Counted from the stretch's first letter, positions 8,201 through 16,991 are shown. The stretch is 44,635 nt of DNA from Bacteroides sp. CAG:443 (GCA_000432735.1 FR887808.1:73914-118548), one strand, 5' to 3'. Numbers and translations are program-made. Notes: generated by a model not told the origin, from the letters alone.

Positions 8201-8677
8201 TTACTCTTCGTCTACCAAATCCTGTATCGGCATCTGACGCTTGATAGCCTCACGGAAGGAAATGATAGTTTCCGAACGCGACAATCCTAATGGTTGCAAC
8301 TTATCGTGAATAACGTTCAGCAAATGATGATTATTCTTTGCGTAAATCTTGATAAACATGTCATACTGTCCGGTTGTATAATGACATTCCACTACTTCAG
8401 GAATACTTTTCAAGGCCTCTGTCACCGAATCAAACTGCTCGGGATCTCTCAGATACAACCCTATATAAGCGCATGTTTCATAACCAATTTTTTCCGGATC
8501 TATGATAAACTCAGAACCTTTCAAGATACCCAGATTGGTTAATTTCTGAATACGTTGATGAATCGCAGCACCTGATACATTGCAGGCACGTGCCACCTCC
8601 AAGAAGGGAATACGGGCATTGTCGGCAATCAAGCGCAAAATCTGTTCGTCTAAACTGTCTAATTGATGATGTCCCAT
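8201..8677 (-). CDS. Lrp/AsnC-family transcriptional regulator
   Basis: A 158-residue DNA-binding regulator of the feast/famine type, the usual length. The N-terminal winged helix-turn-helix starts LDSLDEQILRLIADNARI and runs to about residue 60, with recognition helix SGAAIHQRIQKLTNLGIL. The C-terminal RAM/AsnC effector domain (about residues 70-145) has the typical GLYLRDPEQFD and ECHYTTGQYDMFIKI strands. Family members form octamers and often sense amino acids; the ligand here is unknown. It is divergent from the M64 peptidase gene with 134 bp between them, so it could regulate that gene, itself, or distant targets. Confidence 0.93.
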   Translation of the reverse strand: MGHHQLDSLDEQILRLIADNARIPFLEVARACNVSGAAIHQRIQKLTNLGILKGSEFIIDPEKIGYETCAYIGLYLRDPEQFDSVTEALKSIPEVVECHYTTGQYDMFIKIYAKNNHHLLNVIHDKLQPLGLSRSETIISFREAIKRQMPIQDLVDEE

Positions 8678-8698
8678 TGATGATTTTTTTTATTTGTA

Positions 8699-8788
8699 CA
8701 AATATAGTATATTTATTCCATACACGAAGTAGTAATTATAACTTTTATCATTGTTTTAGCATTAAATTGGCAGATACTCCTATCTTTG
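8699..8788. promoter_or_regulatory. Divergent -7 boxes between the Lrp gene and the M64 peptidase gene
   Basis: On the minus strand TATATTTG (8699-8706) faces the regulator gene. On the plus strand TATCTTTG (8781-8788) faces the peptidase gene. Neither has a clear TTTG box at the expected distance, so I call only the -7 elements. Confidence 0.4.
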
Positions 8789-8811
8789 CAAAAAATAAAT
8801 CTTTCGGTTTT

Positions 8812-10110
8812 ATGAAAAAAAATATATTGGCAGCATTGTTCCTGTCAGCTTTTATACAGGCTGGAGGACATGCACAGAACTTCAACGATTTCTTCGTCGA
8901 CAAGACACTGAGAATTGATTACTTATTCAACGGCAATGCACAGAAACAAGAAATCAGTCTCGACGAACTGGTTTCGCTCCCCGGATGGGCTGGAAGAAGG
9001 TATTCTTTAAGCAAACTGCCACTGGAAGGAAACGGTGAAATTACCATGCGAGATAAAGCTACGGGAAAAGTAATCTACCGTACCTCGTTCTCCAGCTTGT
9101 TTCAGGAGTGGATCGGTGAGGAAGAGGCAAAACACGTAACAAGAGGCTTTGAAAATACGTTCCTGTTGCCTTATCCCAAGCACACGGCTACAGTAACCAT
9201 CGAACTGAAAAATGCGTATCGTAAGCCTTGTGCTTCGCTTACACATGAAATCAATCCAGAGGACATCCTGATCCACCAGCGTGGTATGACACAGATTACT
9301 CCTCACCGTTACCTGATAAAGAATGGTACTTCCGACAAATGTATCGACCTGGCTATCATGGCAGAAGGATATACGGAAGAGGAGATGGATCTGTTCTACA
9401 AGGATGCACAAACGGCATGCGATGCGATCTTCTCGCACGAACCGTTCAAAAGTCTGAAAGATCGTTTCAATGTAGTGGCTGTAGCAACTCCATCGCACGA
9501 CAGCGGGGTAAGTATTCCACGAAAAGGAGAATGGAAAAATACGGCTGTCAGCTCACATTTCGACACGTTTTATTCTGATCGTTACCTGACAACCCGTAGC
9601 GTAAAGGTTATGCACAACTGGCTGGCAGGTATACCCTACGAACATATTATTATCTTAGCCAATACCGATACGTATGGAGGAGGAGGCATTTACAATTCTT
9701 ACCTGCTCACAACAGCCCACCACCCGATGTTCAAGCCTGTAGTTGTACACGAATTCGGACACAGTTTCGGTGGTCTGGCCGACGAATATGCATACGATAC
9801 AGCTCCCAGTCCGTTATATCCGTATACGATAGAACCATGGGAACCGAATATCACGACTTTGGTTCATTTCGAAAATAAATGGAAGGATATGGTACCGGCA
9901 GGTACACCTGTACCGACACCGGCAGAAACTGATTCGACTACTATTTATACCAAAGTAGGAGTTTATGAAGGTGGAGGGTATACGCTGAAAGGCATTTACC
10001 GGCCTACCACCGAATGTAGAATGAAAATCAATGAAGCTCCCCGTTTCTGTCCGGTGTGCGAGCGTTCGCTTGAGAAGACAATTCATTTCTATACTGACCC
10101 AATCGATTAA
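8812..10110 (+). CDS. Secreted M64-family zinc metallopeptidase
   Basis: A 432-residue exported protein. A signal peptide (MKKNILAALFLSAFIQAGGHA) is cut before Gln. An N-terminal beta domain like M64_N covers about residues 25-155, followed by the peptidase domain. The zinc site HEFGHSFGGLADEY has His313, Glu314, His317 and Asp324, matching the HExGHxxxGLxDEY motif of the M64 family, first known from a Clostridium IgA protease. C-terminal Cys-rich CRMKINEAPRFCPVCERS is also typical. The frame is open to 8590 upstream, but the ATG at 8812 is the one that gives a signal peptide. Substrate unknown; IgA cleavage should not be assumed. It is followed after 3 bp by a GNAT gene. Confidence 0.93.
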   Translation: MKKNILAALFLSAFIQAGGHAQNFNDFFVDKTLRIDYLFNGNAQKQEISLDELVSLPGWAGRRYSLSKLPLEGNGEITMRDKATGKVIYRTSFSSLFQEWIGEEEAKHVTRGFENTFLLPYPKHTATVTIELKNAYRKPCASLTHEINPEDILIHQRGMTQITPHRYLIKNGTSDKCIDLAIMAEGYTEEEMDLFYKDAQTACDAIFSHEPFKSLKDRFNVVAVATPSHDSGVSIPRKGEWKNTAVSSHFDTFYSDRYLTTRSVKVMHNWLAGIPYEHIIILANTDTYGGGGIYNSYLLTTAHHPMFKPVVVHEFGHSFGGLADEYAYDTAPSPLYPYTIEPWEPNITTLVHFENKWKDMVPAGTPVPTPAETDSTTIYTKVGVYEGGGYTLKGIYRPTTECRMKINEAPRFCPVCERSLEKTIHFYTDPID

Positions 10111-10113
10111 CCC

Positions 10114-10656
10114 ATGTTGACATTTAGCAAAATTCAGACCAGTCATCCCCTCTACAGTTTCGTAGAGGGACTCCTGCATCAGGCGTTTCCCGTAGACGAA
10201 CGCAGAGATGACGATGCACAGCGATATAACACCGATCATAGTCCAGCCTTCAACTGTTATCTGATTACAGACGAGGAGGAAGAAAACAAAACAGCTATTG
10301 GCTTAATTACCGTATGGGAACTGAATGGATTCCGCTATGTAGAACACTTGGCAACTTCCCCTGCCATACGCAATAAGGGGTATGGTAAACGTATCATGGA
10401 AGCACTGCAAAATGAGTTTCCGGGAATCATCATTCTGGAAGTGGAAAGACCGGAAGATGAGATGAGTACCCGACGAATAGCGTTCTACCAGCGATGTGGC
10501 TTTACCCTATGTAATCAGGACTACTTACAGCCTCCTTATCGAAAAGGTGGGAAAAGCCTTCCTCTCTACCTGATGTACGCGGGTACAGATAGCATTGACG
10601 AACAATATCCGGAAATAAGGGATGAAATTTACCGAAAGGTTTATGACGTAAAATAA
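10114..10656 (+). CDS. GNAT-family N-acetyltransferase
   Basis: A 180-residue acyltransferase of the GCN5-related fold. The acetyl-CoA binding motif is in VEHLATSPAIRNKGYGKRIM (about residues 73-92, R/Q-x-x-G-x-G/A as RNKGYG). It is followed by an EVERPEDE strand and the FYQRCGFTL motif common to the family. It starts only 3 bp after the M64 peptidase stop, so the two are surely co-transcribed. The substrate is unknown. The hairpin at 10799-10829 could end the transcript. Confidence 0.88.
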   Translation: MLTFSKIQTSHPLYSFVEGLLHQAFPVDERRDDDAQRYNTDHSPAFNCYLITDEEEENKTAIGLITVWELNGFRYVEHLATSPAIRNKGYGKRIMEALQNEFPGIIILEVERPEDEMSTRRIAFYQRCGFTLCNQDYLQPPYRKGGKSLPLYLMYAGTDSIDEQYPEIRDEIYRKVYDVK

Positions 10657-10798
10657 CAGTAAGAAGCCCTGGCTAAATATATGACGCATCTTTAAAACGG
10701 TCATTTACCAGAAAGGGAAATACAGAGAGATGATAAATTAAACCCAATACTACAGCATCGAAAGAATCGTCCTTTTATCAGAAACTTATAAAAACAAG

Positions 10799-10829
10799 AA
10801 AGGCTACTCCGTTTGGAGTAGCCTTTTTA
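10799..10829. terminator. Bidirectional terminator between the GNAT gene and exbD
   Basis: A perfect 10 bp stem AGGCTACTCC/GGAGTAGCCT with loop GTTT is flanked by A-rich and T-rich sequence on the two sides. It sits between convergent genes. The 140 bp between the GNAT stop and this hairpin show no gene. Confidence 0.88.
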
Positions 10830-10847
10830 AGCTTTATAATTGAACTA

Positions 10848-11312
10848 TTACTTACGCTGTGTAGCAGAATAGTTAATCTTCAAAGCATAAGCCTGACGAA
10901 GAGCCTGTTTTACTTCTGTAACGATACCCATCTTAGTCTTTGCATCGACTTTCAATGATACAGTCATAAACGGCTTATCAGCTTCTTTCATGTTTTCACG
11001 TTCCTGATAAATGTAATCCTGAACTTCTGAAGCTTCAGCGAATTTATCATTCAACTGAATACGGTCGGTAGTACCCATCTTTTTCTGATATTCGGGCAAC
11101 GGCTTACCGATGTAGATGAAAGAAACCAAAGATTTCTTTTCAAGCTTTTCCAATTCTGTTGCAGCAGGAACCTTAAATTGTACTTTCAGCGTAACTTCAC
11201 GCATGGTTGTTACAATCATGAAGAAGAACAACATGGTAAAGATAAGGTCAGGCAAAGAAGAGGTGTTCAATTCCGGCATCTCGCGCTTACCACTCTTATT
11301 AAATTTTCCCAT
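10848..11312 (-). CDS. exbD: ExbD/TolR-family biopolymer transport protein (second copy)
   Basis: A 154-residue inner-membrane protein that, with ExbB, uses the proton gradient to energise TonB. It has a short cytoplasmic N-terminus, one membrane helix (about residues 21-40) with the essential Asp in SSLPDLIFTMLFFFMIVTT, and a periplasmic domain ending in a basic tail. It lies 2 bp after the first exbD and is last in the exbB operon. Two different ExbD proteins in one operon are usual in Bacteroidetes and may form a mixed pair within the ExbB pore. Confidence 0.93.
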   Translation of the reverse strand: MGKFNKSGKREMPELNTSSLPDLIFTMLFFFMIVTTMREVTLKVQFKVPAATELEKLEKKSLVSFIYIGKPLPEYQKKMGTTDRIQLNDKFAEASEVQDYIYQERENMKEADKPFMTVSLKVDAKTKMGIVTEVKQALRQAYALKINYSATQRK

Positions 11313-11314
11313 GA

Positions 11315-11902
11315 TTAGTTTCCTCCATATTTTTTAGGTTCTGCTTCAGAAATCTTCTGTGGATAATAGTCCATGATAGCATCCTTCTGCTCTTCAGAAC
11401 ATTCAGAGAACTCCTTACCAAACTGAGCTTTAGCCAGTTCATTACGTAATTCGTTGTAAGCAGCTACCAATTCGTTCTGAACCTGAAGATAAGCATCATA
11501 GCTAGTACCAACGTCGTTCTGTACAGAAATTACATGTTTTTCAGTAATCATTACATCACCAAAGAAAGGAAGGGTCTTCGGATGTTTTTCCGGCAAGTTT
11601 GGATCATCCTTCGGGTTTGCAATGAATTCTTTAGCCTTTTCTCTTAATTGCTTAATATCAGACCATTCTCCACCAACCATCAACTGGTCGTCTTTGTTCA
11701 AACGAACCTGGAGAACGTTTCTTTCCTTTACAATAATATCATCTTTCTGATCTTTGTTTTCGGGTGGAGGCGGCAAACGTCTCGCCAAACCACGGTCAGT
11801 ATCCATTGATGTTGTAATAAGGAAGAAGATAAGCAACATGAAGGCGATATCTGCCGTTGAACTTGCATTAATTCCCGGCACTTTTCTATTCCTTTTTGCC
11901 AT
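11315..11902 (-). CDS. exbD: ExbD/TolR-family biopolymer transport protein (first copy)
   Basis: A 195-residue ExbD, longer than the other copy. Its membrane helix (about residues 15-33) carries the conserved Asp in SSTADIAFMLLIFFLITT, followed by Arg-rich and PPPP residues and a larger periplasmic domain. The low-complexity acidic C-terminus (SECSEEQKDAIMDYYPQK) is typical of Bacteroidetes members. It is separated by 44 bp from the upstream small membrane protein and by 2 bp from the second exbD. It works with ExbB and TonB to power SusC-type transporters. Confidence 0.93.
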   Translation of the reverse strand: MAKRNRKVPGINASSTADIAFMLLIFFLITTSMDTDRGLARRLPPPPENKDQKDDIIVKERNVLQVRLNKDDQLMVGGEWSDIKQLREKAKEFIANPKDDPNLPEKHPKTLPFFGDVMITEKHVISVQNDVGTSYDAYLQVQNELVAAYNELRNELAKAQFGKEFSECSEEQKDAIMDYYPQKISEAEPKKYGGN

Positions 11903-11946
11903 TTTTACTTACTTCGTTTTTAATTTATTAAACTTCAATGTAAATA

Positions 11947-12411
11947 TTATCTCTTAAAGATACCAGATAAGTTAACCAATGCACCGATTGCTGCAATAGC
12001 AAACAATACATAAGTTGAGTAAAGGAACATATCAGTTACTTTCAACATAGTAGTATCTGAATATTCAGCACCGCCACCAAGAATTACAGTTTCAGAAGAA
12101 CCCATATTATAAGTAACGATCAACAGAACTACCAACAGAATCAAACCCAAGAGAGATTTGATAGCACCTTTCGGATTATCTTTCAAAGCACCACCAAACT
12201 GAGCGATAGCACCAATAAGTGTAGCAATAACAGTCACCGCAAACATTCCGTACATCAAGTACATCAAAGCCGGTGTATTAGCAGGTTCAACCAGACCTGC
12301 TGCATTTGTTTCGTTGTATCCTACTCCATAGAACAAAGCCAGCACAACTATGATAAGAGCAATGCAGACATAGAATATGTAGTAAGAAACTTTATATGAT
12401 AATTTAGCCAT
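11947..12411 (-). CDS. Four-helix membrane protein inside the exbB-exbD operon
   Basis: A 154-residue protein with about four membrane helices (around residues 9-28, 47-70, 83-101 and 128-150) and short loops. I recognise it only as a conserved component placed between exbB and exbD in Bacteroidetes operons; no enzymatic motif is visible. It begins 10 bp after exbB stops, which argues for co-translation and a role in assembling or tuning the proton-driven TonB motor. This role is inferred from position only. Confidence 0.82.
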   Translation of the reverse strand: MAKLSYKVSYYIFYVCIALIIVVLALFYGVGYNETNAAGLVEPANTPALMYLMYGMFAVTVIATLIGAIAQFGGALKDNPKGAIKSLLGLILLVVLLIVTYNMGSSETVILGGGAEYSDTTMLKVTDMFLYSTYVLFAIAAIGALVNLSGIFKR

Positions 12412-12421
12412 TGTTCAATAA

Positions 12422-13225
12422 TTATTTTTTGTATTTCAAGTTGTATTTCATGATCATATCAAGCAAAGTGATAGAAGAATCTTCCATCTGGCTTGTGATA
12501 GCTTCAATCTTAGAAAGAATGTAATTGTAGAATACCTGAAGAATCAATGCTACAATCAAACCGAAGATAGTAGTGATCAACGCAACTTTCATACCACCGG
12601 CAACAACTGTCGGAGAAATATCACCAGCACGCTGGATATTATCGAACGCCATAACCATACCAATTACAGTACCCAAGAATCCCAAAGACGGAGCCATTGC
12701 GATAAACAGTGTGATCCAAGAACATCCTTTTTCAAGGTAACCAGCCTGAACACCACCGTAAGAAACTACTGAACGTTCAACAACATCCAAACCTTCGTCG
12801 ATTCTCAACAGACCCTGATAGCAGATAGAAGCAACAGGACCACGAGTGTTACGGCAAACAGTCTTAGCACCTTCTACATCACCTTTTTCCAAAGCTGCTT
12901 CAACTTTAGCCATCAATTTCTTAACGTCAACTTCAGCCAAGCTCAAGTAAATGATACGTTCGATACAGAAAGCCAAACCAAGTACCAATGCGATAGCAAC
13001 CAATGACATGAAGCCAGCGTCACCTTCGATAAACTTAGTTTTCAACTCTTTGTGCATACTTCCTTCTTCAACTGTAGCAGGAGCAGCTTCATCTGTTGCA
13101 GCAGGTGCAACCTGTTCTGTTTGTTCTGGAGCTGCTGTAGCTGTAGAATCCTGAGCCATAGCTGTCTGAGTCATTCCAAATGAGAGGACTCCCATCACTG
13201 CAAGAATTGCAAATAACTTTTTCAT
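12422..13225 (-). CDS. exbB: ExbB/MotA/TolQ-family proton channel protein
   Basis: A 267-residue proton-channel subunit. The N-terminus looks like a signal peptide (MKKLFAILAVMGVLSFGMTQ, cut near AMA-Q). A periplasmic Ala/Thr/Glu/Pro-rich linker (about residues 26-55) follows, and then the usual three ExbB helices. The MotA/TolQ core is clear in SLGFLGTVIGMVMAFDNI and in the last helices with MKVALITTIFGLIVALILQ. It heads the operon exbB - membrane protein - exbD - exbD. tRNA-Ser lies 74 bp upstream on the same strand, and I find neither a clear terminator nor a clear promoter between them. Confidence 0.95.
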   Translation of the reverse strand: MKKLFAILAVMGVLSFGMTQTAMAQDSTATAAPEQTEQVAPAATDEAAPATVEEGSMHKELKTKFIEGDAGFMSLVAIALVLGLAFCIERIIYLSLAEVDVKKLMAKVEAALEKGDVEGAKTVCRNTRGPVASICYQGLLRIDEGLDVVERSVVSYGGVQAGYLEKGCSWITLFIAMAPSLGFLGTVIGMVMAFDNIQRAGDISPTVVAGGMKVALITTIFGLIVALILQVFYNYILSKIEAITSQMEDSSITLLDMIMKYNLKYKK

Positions 13226-13299
13226 TGTGTGTCTAATTTTTAAGATTAAATAATTAATAGTTATTATAAATTGTTTTTTATTATTTCTTTACCTCCTTG

Positions 13300-13387
13300 C
13301 GGAGAGAACGGGATTCGAACCCGTGATACGCTTTTGACGTATACACGCTTTCCAGGCGTGCCTCTTCAACCACTCGAGCACCTCTCC
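13300..13387 (-). tRNA. tRNA-Ser (anticodon GGA)
   Basis: The minus strand folds into an 88 nt class II tRNA. The acceptor is GGAGAGG with TCTCTCC, discriminator G. A D arm follows, then anticodon stem CACGC/GCGTG with loop CTGGAAA giving anticodon GGA. The long variable arm is ATACG/CGTAT, and the T arm is ACGGG-TTCGAAT-CCCGT. The CCA end is not encoded. The long variable arm and anticodon GGA assign it to serine (UCC/UCU codons). Confidence 0.97.
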
Positions 13388-13546
13388 TTCAGAACCTCGC
13401 TTGGAAGCCTTTTTCTTAAATCGAACGCAAATTACAAATAAAAATGCGAACGACAAGCGATTTCTGCTACAAATGTATTCTTTTTTTTCGTCTTACATAA
13501 CATTCGTTCCCCAAAAGTTTATTTATAACCCTAAAATTAATAAACT

Positions 13547-14335
13547 TTAAAAACTATTTCTGGCATTTTCAAAAACTTTCAACGCATTTCCAGAGGTTAC
13601 ACGGCCTATTTCGGCCATCGAAACTCCATATACTTCGGACAGTTTCTCGGCTATTTTTACCAGATACGCACTTTCATTACGTTTGCCTCTATAAGGTACC
13701 GGAGCCAGGTAAGGGGAATCTGTTTCCAATACGATACGGTTCAAAGGTACAGATTTCAGAACTTCCGGCAAAATACTTTTCTTAAAAGTTACGACCCCGT
13801 TTATTCCTAACATAAATCTGGAGTATTCCATCAGTCTGCCGGCATCTTCTTCGGTACCGGTAAAACTATGAAATATACCCGAGAGAGAGGTATTCCGGTA
13901 GGGCTCCAGTACCTCGAGTAATTCGGGATAAGCTTCTCGACAATGGATAATCAACGGTAAGTTGAACTCCAGCGCCCATTTTACTTGAATGTCCAACACT
14001 TCCATTTGTTCTTTTCGGAATGTCTTGTCCCAGTACAAATCCATTCCTACTTCCCCGATGCCATAAAAAATCTGTTCCGAACGGAGCCATTTTTCAACAA
14101 TAGTCAGACGCTCTTTCCAGTTTTCGTCGACCGAAGTAGGATGAAACCCAATCATCGGATAACATCCGTCGTGCGAATTGCACAGTGCCAGCATAGCCTC
14201 CACCGAAGTATCATCGATGTTCGGCATGAACATCCGTGTCACTCCTGCTTCCTTGGCACGGATAATAGCCAGTTCGCGATCAGCATCGAACTCTTCTGTA
14301 AATAAATGTGTATGCGTATCGATTAAAGCTAACAT
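13547..14335 (-). CDS. TatD-family metal-dependent deoxyribonuclease
   Basis: A 262-residue cytosolic hydrolase of the amidohydrolase superfamily; TatD proteins act as 3'-5' nucleases on DNA and sometimes RNA. All metal-site motifs are present in order: DTHTHLF (residues 6-12), GFHPT, GIGEVGMD, IIHCREA, FHSFTG and LETDSPYLAP. It lies 18 bp after the polyprenyl synthase gene on the same strand, so the two probably share a transcript. The upstream start MLALIDTHTHL is natural. Confidence 0.93.
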   Translation of the reverse strand: MLALIDTHTHLFTEEFDADRELAIIRAKEAGVTRMFMPNIDDTSVEAMLALCNSHDGCYPMIGFHPTSVDENWKERLTIVEKWLRSEQIFYGIGEVGMDLYWDKTFRKEQMEVLDIQVKWALEFNLPLIIHCREAYPELLEVLEPYRNTSLSGIFHSFTGTEEDAGRLMEYSRFMLGINGVVTFKKSILPEVLKSVPLNRIVLETDSPYLAPVPYRGKRNESAYLVKIAEKLSEVYGVSMAEIGRVTSGNALKVFENARNSF

Positions 14336-14353
14336 ATCTTTATCTCTTTTTGA

Positions 14354-15337
14354 TTATAAATTACGATTCATCAACCCCAACACAAAATCCGACAGGTTCT
14401 TCTTATACGAAGTTTCTACTCCTACCTTGTCCAGCAAATTCATACTTTCCTGATAGCAAGCGTTTATCTTATCGCGACAGATATCACGAACTCCTACCTT
14501 ATTATATATATTAGTAACAGCCTCAATCTTCTGTGCAGGTTCATAGTGTTCGGCTGCCAGCCATTTCTGCAACTCGGCACGCGTTGTTTCATCGGCCTGT
14601 TCCAAAGCTGTAATCAACATAAACGTCTTTTTATTACATAGAATATCGCCTCCGATTTTTTTCCCAAAGACCGCAGGATCACCATACACATCCAGATAAT
14701 CATCCTGCAACTGGAACGCAAGTCCGGCTTTTATACCGAAATCATAAAGCAACTGTGCATCCTTTTCAGAGGCTCCTCCCAGTATAGCACCAATCTTCAG
14801 GGCACCGGCAAGTAATACGGATGTCTTCAGTCGGATCATTTCCATATATTCGTCTACCGTTACATCCTCCCGACATTCAAACTCCATATCCCACTGCTGC
14901 CCGTCGCATACTTCCAGAGCCGTACGCGAAAAGACTTCCATCACCTGCTTCATGCACGATTCAGGACATCCCTGCATCATGAACTGATAGGAAAGGATCA
15001 ACATGGCATCACCCGAAAGAATAGCCGTATTCTCATTCCATTTCTTATGAACGGTAAGTTTTCCTCGACGCATATCTGCCTTATCCATCAAATCATCATG
15101 CAAAAGTGTGAAATTGTGATAAGTTTCAATTGCCGCAGCCTGTGAAAAGATAGCTTTCACATCCTCTTTAAACAAATTGTATGCAAGCAACATAAGTACG
15201 GGACGAAGACGTTTTCCACCCAGTCCAAGTACATATTCTATTGGGTCATAAAGTCCTTTCGGATCGTGAGAATAAGGCAACGATTCTATATATGCATGAA
15301 TCTGACTCAGTAATTCCTTTGAAGTTTGTTGCTTCAT
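14354..15337 (-). CDS. Short-chain polyprenyl diphosphate synthase (FPP/GGPP type)
   Basis: A 327-residue isoprenoid chain-elongating enzyme. Both Asp-rich metal motifs are intact: LLHDDLMDKADMRRG and FQLQDDYLDVYGD. The substrate-binding GGKRLRP lies near residue 40. The frame is open 13 codons further upstream, but that would run through the tonB terminator hairpin, so the ATG at 15337 (MKQQTSKELL) is chosen. The product length cannot be fixed by eye; Phe lies five residues before the first DDxxD. ispH, the supplier of its substrates, lies nearby on the other strand. Confidence 0.9.
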   Translation of the reverse strand: MKQQTSKELLSQIHAYIESLPYSHDPKGLYDPIEYVLGLGGKRLRPVLMLLAYNLFKEDVKAIFSQAAAIETYHNFTLLHDDLMDKADMRRGKLTVHKKWNENTAILSGDAMLILSYQFMMQGCPESCMKQVMEVFSRTALEVCDGQQWDMEFECREDVTVDEYMEMIRLKTSVLLAGALKIGAILGGASEKDAQLLYDFGIKAGLAFQLQDDYLDVYGDPAVFGKKIGGDILCNKKTFMLITALEQADETTRAELQKWLAAEHYEPAQKIEAVTNIYNKVGVRDICRDKINACYQESMNLLDKVGVETSYKKNLSDFVLGLMNRNL

Positions 15338-15360
15338 GATTCTTCTTTTTAAGATTATAC

Positions 15361-15413
15361 AAAAATTTTTAGGCACGGATACACAGTATTCAACACCTGT
15401 GCAATCCGTGCCT
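15361..15413 (-). terminator. tonB terminator
   Basis: Perfect 10 bp arms AGGCACGGAT (15371-15380) and ATCCGTGCCT (15404-15413) are extended inward by ACACAG/CTGTG. On the minus strand the stem is followed by AAAAATTTTT. It separates tonB from the polyprenyl synthase gene. Confidence 0.75.
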
Positions 15414-15436
15414 AAACAATATTATCTAGGAAAAGC

Positions 15437-16123
15437 TTACTGCAACTTAAATGTTACAGGTACTGTATATTTTACACGTACAGCTTTACCACGCTGCTTA
15501 CCTGGTTTCCACTTCGGCATCATCTTGATCACACGAAGTGCTTCCTTATCCAGATACGGGTCTACACTACGAACAACAACCGGGTCGACGATAGAACCAT
15601 CCTGATTTACGACGAACTGAACGATTACACGTCCTTGTACACCGTTTTCCTGTGCGATAGTCGGATACTTGATGTTCTTAGCCAAGAACTTCAAACATTC
15701 AGCCATACCACCCGGGAATTCCGGCATTTCCTCTACAACCTGGAAGATCTGCTGTTCTTCAACTTCTTCCTCTTCTACAACTTCAGGAACATACTTGATT
15801 TCAACAGCCTGACCTTTATCCTCGTTTGACTGGATAGTAGATTCCTGTACGTTTGCATCGTTATCAGCGATCTGCAAAACTTCTTCTACTTTCGGAGCTT
15901 CGGGGGGAGGGGGAGCTTGTTTAGGTTCTTCCTGTTGGGTGATAGGCACCATTTCCTCTTCAAAAGGCACATCTACGATACCACTATCGGCAGTGATCAC
16001 GACATCACGTTTGGTCCATTCAAACGCAACGAACATTGCTGCCAATATCAGCACGAGTCCGACCAGAAACCATGTGGTTTTCTTGCCTTCAAGATCGGCT
16101 TTCGGCGATTTTTTAATTTCCAT
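15437..16123 (-). CDS. tonB: TonB-family energy transducer
   Basis: A 228-residue protein linking the ExbB/ExbD motor to outer-membrane transporters. A basic cytoplasmic start and one membrane helix (about residues 17-33, TTWFLVGLVLILAAMFVAF) lead into a Pro/Glu-rich periplasmic spacer (QAPPPPEAPKVEEV, then a run of Glu/Val around residues 110-125). The C-terminal TonB domain (about 135-228) has VQGRVIVQFVVNQDGS and the final strand VRVKYTVPVTFKLQ. It has its own -7 box and terminator, so it is a single-gene unit. The exbB-exbD operon lies 2.2 kb downstream on the same strand. Confidence 0.95.
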   Translation of the reverse strand: MEIKKSPKADLEGKKTTWFLVGLVLILAAMFVAFEWTKRDVVITADSGIVDVPFEEEMVPITQQEEPKQAPPPPEAPKVEEVLQIADNDANVQESTIQSNEDKGQAVEIKYVPEVVEEEEVEEQQIFQVVEEMPEFPGGMAECLKFLAKNIKYPTIAQENGVQGRVIVQFVVNQDGSIVDPVVVRSVDPYLDKEALRVIKMMPKWKPGKQRGKAVRVKYTVPVTFKLQ

Positions 16124-16160
16124 AAAAATAATTTTATAGGTTTATAAATTCTCTGTTCCG

Positions 16161-16260
16161 CAAATGTAACGCAAATCTTCGAATTTGCAACAAGATAAGG
16201 ATAAAAAATTGCAAAATAAATTCACCACACGCTATCTGTCACGAAAATAGACTATCTTTG
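16161..16260. promoter_or_regulatory. Divergent promoters of tonB (minus) and cmk (plus)
   Basis: On the minus strand TACATTTG (16161-16168) with GTTG 19 bp upstream faces tonB. On the plus strand TATCTTTG (16253-16260) faces cmk, without a clear TTTG at the -33 position. Confidence 0.45.
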
Positions 16261-16298
16261 AAAACTGATTTTCATTAACACTATATATTAATAAAGGT

Positions 16299-16991
16299 AT
16301 GAACAAAATCATTATCGCAATCGACGGGTTTTCTTCCTGTGGCAAAAGTACCATGGCGAAAGACCTTGCCAAAGAAATCGGTTATATATACATTGACAGC
16401 GGAGCCATGTACCGGGCTGTCACACTCTATTGTATCGAACATGGATTATTCTACACAGACGGAAGCATCGACGAGGAGAAATTGAAACAGCAAATGAGCG
16501 ATATCCACATTTCTTTCCGGTTGGATGCCGAAACAGGACGTCCCCGTACCTTCCTGAACGACTCGGATGTGGAAGACCAGATACGCACCCTGGAGGTATC
16601 TTCTCATGTCAGCCCTGTTGCCGCACTGGGATTCGTCCGCGAGGCATTGGTACGCCAGCAGCAGGAACTGGGGAAAGATAAAGGGATCGTAATGGACGGA
16701 CGTGATATAGGAACCGCTGTATTCCCCAATGCTGAACTGAAGATATTCGTCACGGCATCGGCCGAAATCCGTGCGCAGCGCCGTTACGACGAACTAAAAG
16801 CTAAAGGTCAGGAAGCATCGTTCGAAGACATCCTGCACAACGTAGAAGAGCGCGACCGTATCGACCAGACACGCGAAGTCAGTCCCCTGCGCAAGGCAGG
16901 CGATGCGATATTACTGGACAACAGCCACATGAGTATCGCAGAACAGAAAGAATGGCTGATGAACCAATTCCAGCGGGCAACTCATGCGTAA
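16299..16991 (+). CDS. cmk: Cytidylate kinase
   Basis: A 230-residue (d)CMP kinase supplying CDP/dCDP. The P-loop GFSSCGKSTMA is at residues 10-20 and the CMP-site IDSGAMYRAVTLY follows. DGRDIGTAVFP and the lid-region RAQRRYDEL near residues 160-170 are also seen. It overlaps ispH by 8 bp in another frame, so the two are translationally linked. The same order, cmk then ispH, is seen in other bacteria, some with fused or adjacent genes. Confidence 0.95.
   Translation: MNKIIIAIDGFSSCGKSTMAKDLAKEIGYIYIDSGAMYRAVTLYCIEHGLFYTDGSIDEEKLKQQMSDIHISFRLDAETGRPRTFLNDSDVEDQIRTLEVSSHVSPVAALGFVREALVRQQQELGKDKGIVMDGRDIGTAVFPNAELKIFVTASAEIRAQRRYDELKAKGQEASFEDILHNVEERDRIDQTREVSPLRKAGDAILLDNSHMSIAEQKEWLMNQFQRATHA

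Noticed and set aside
15338..15376. An upstream start for the polyprenyl synthase
   Set aside because: The extra 13 codons fall in the tonB terminator hairpin, and MKQQTSKELL is the natural start of the protein.
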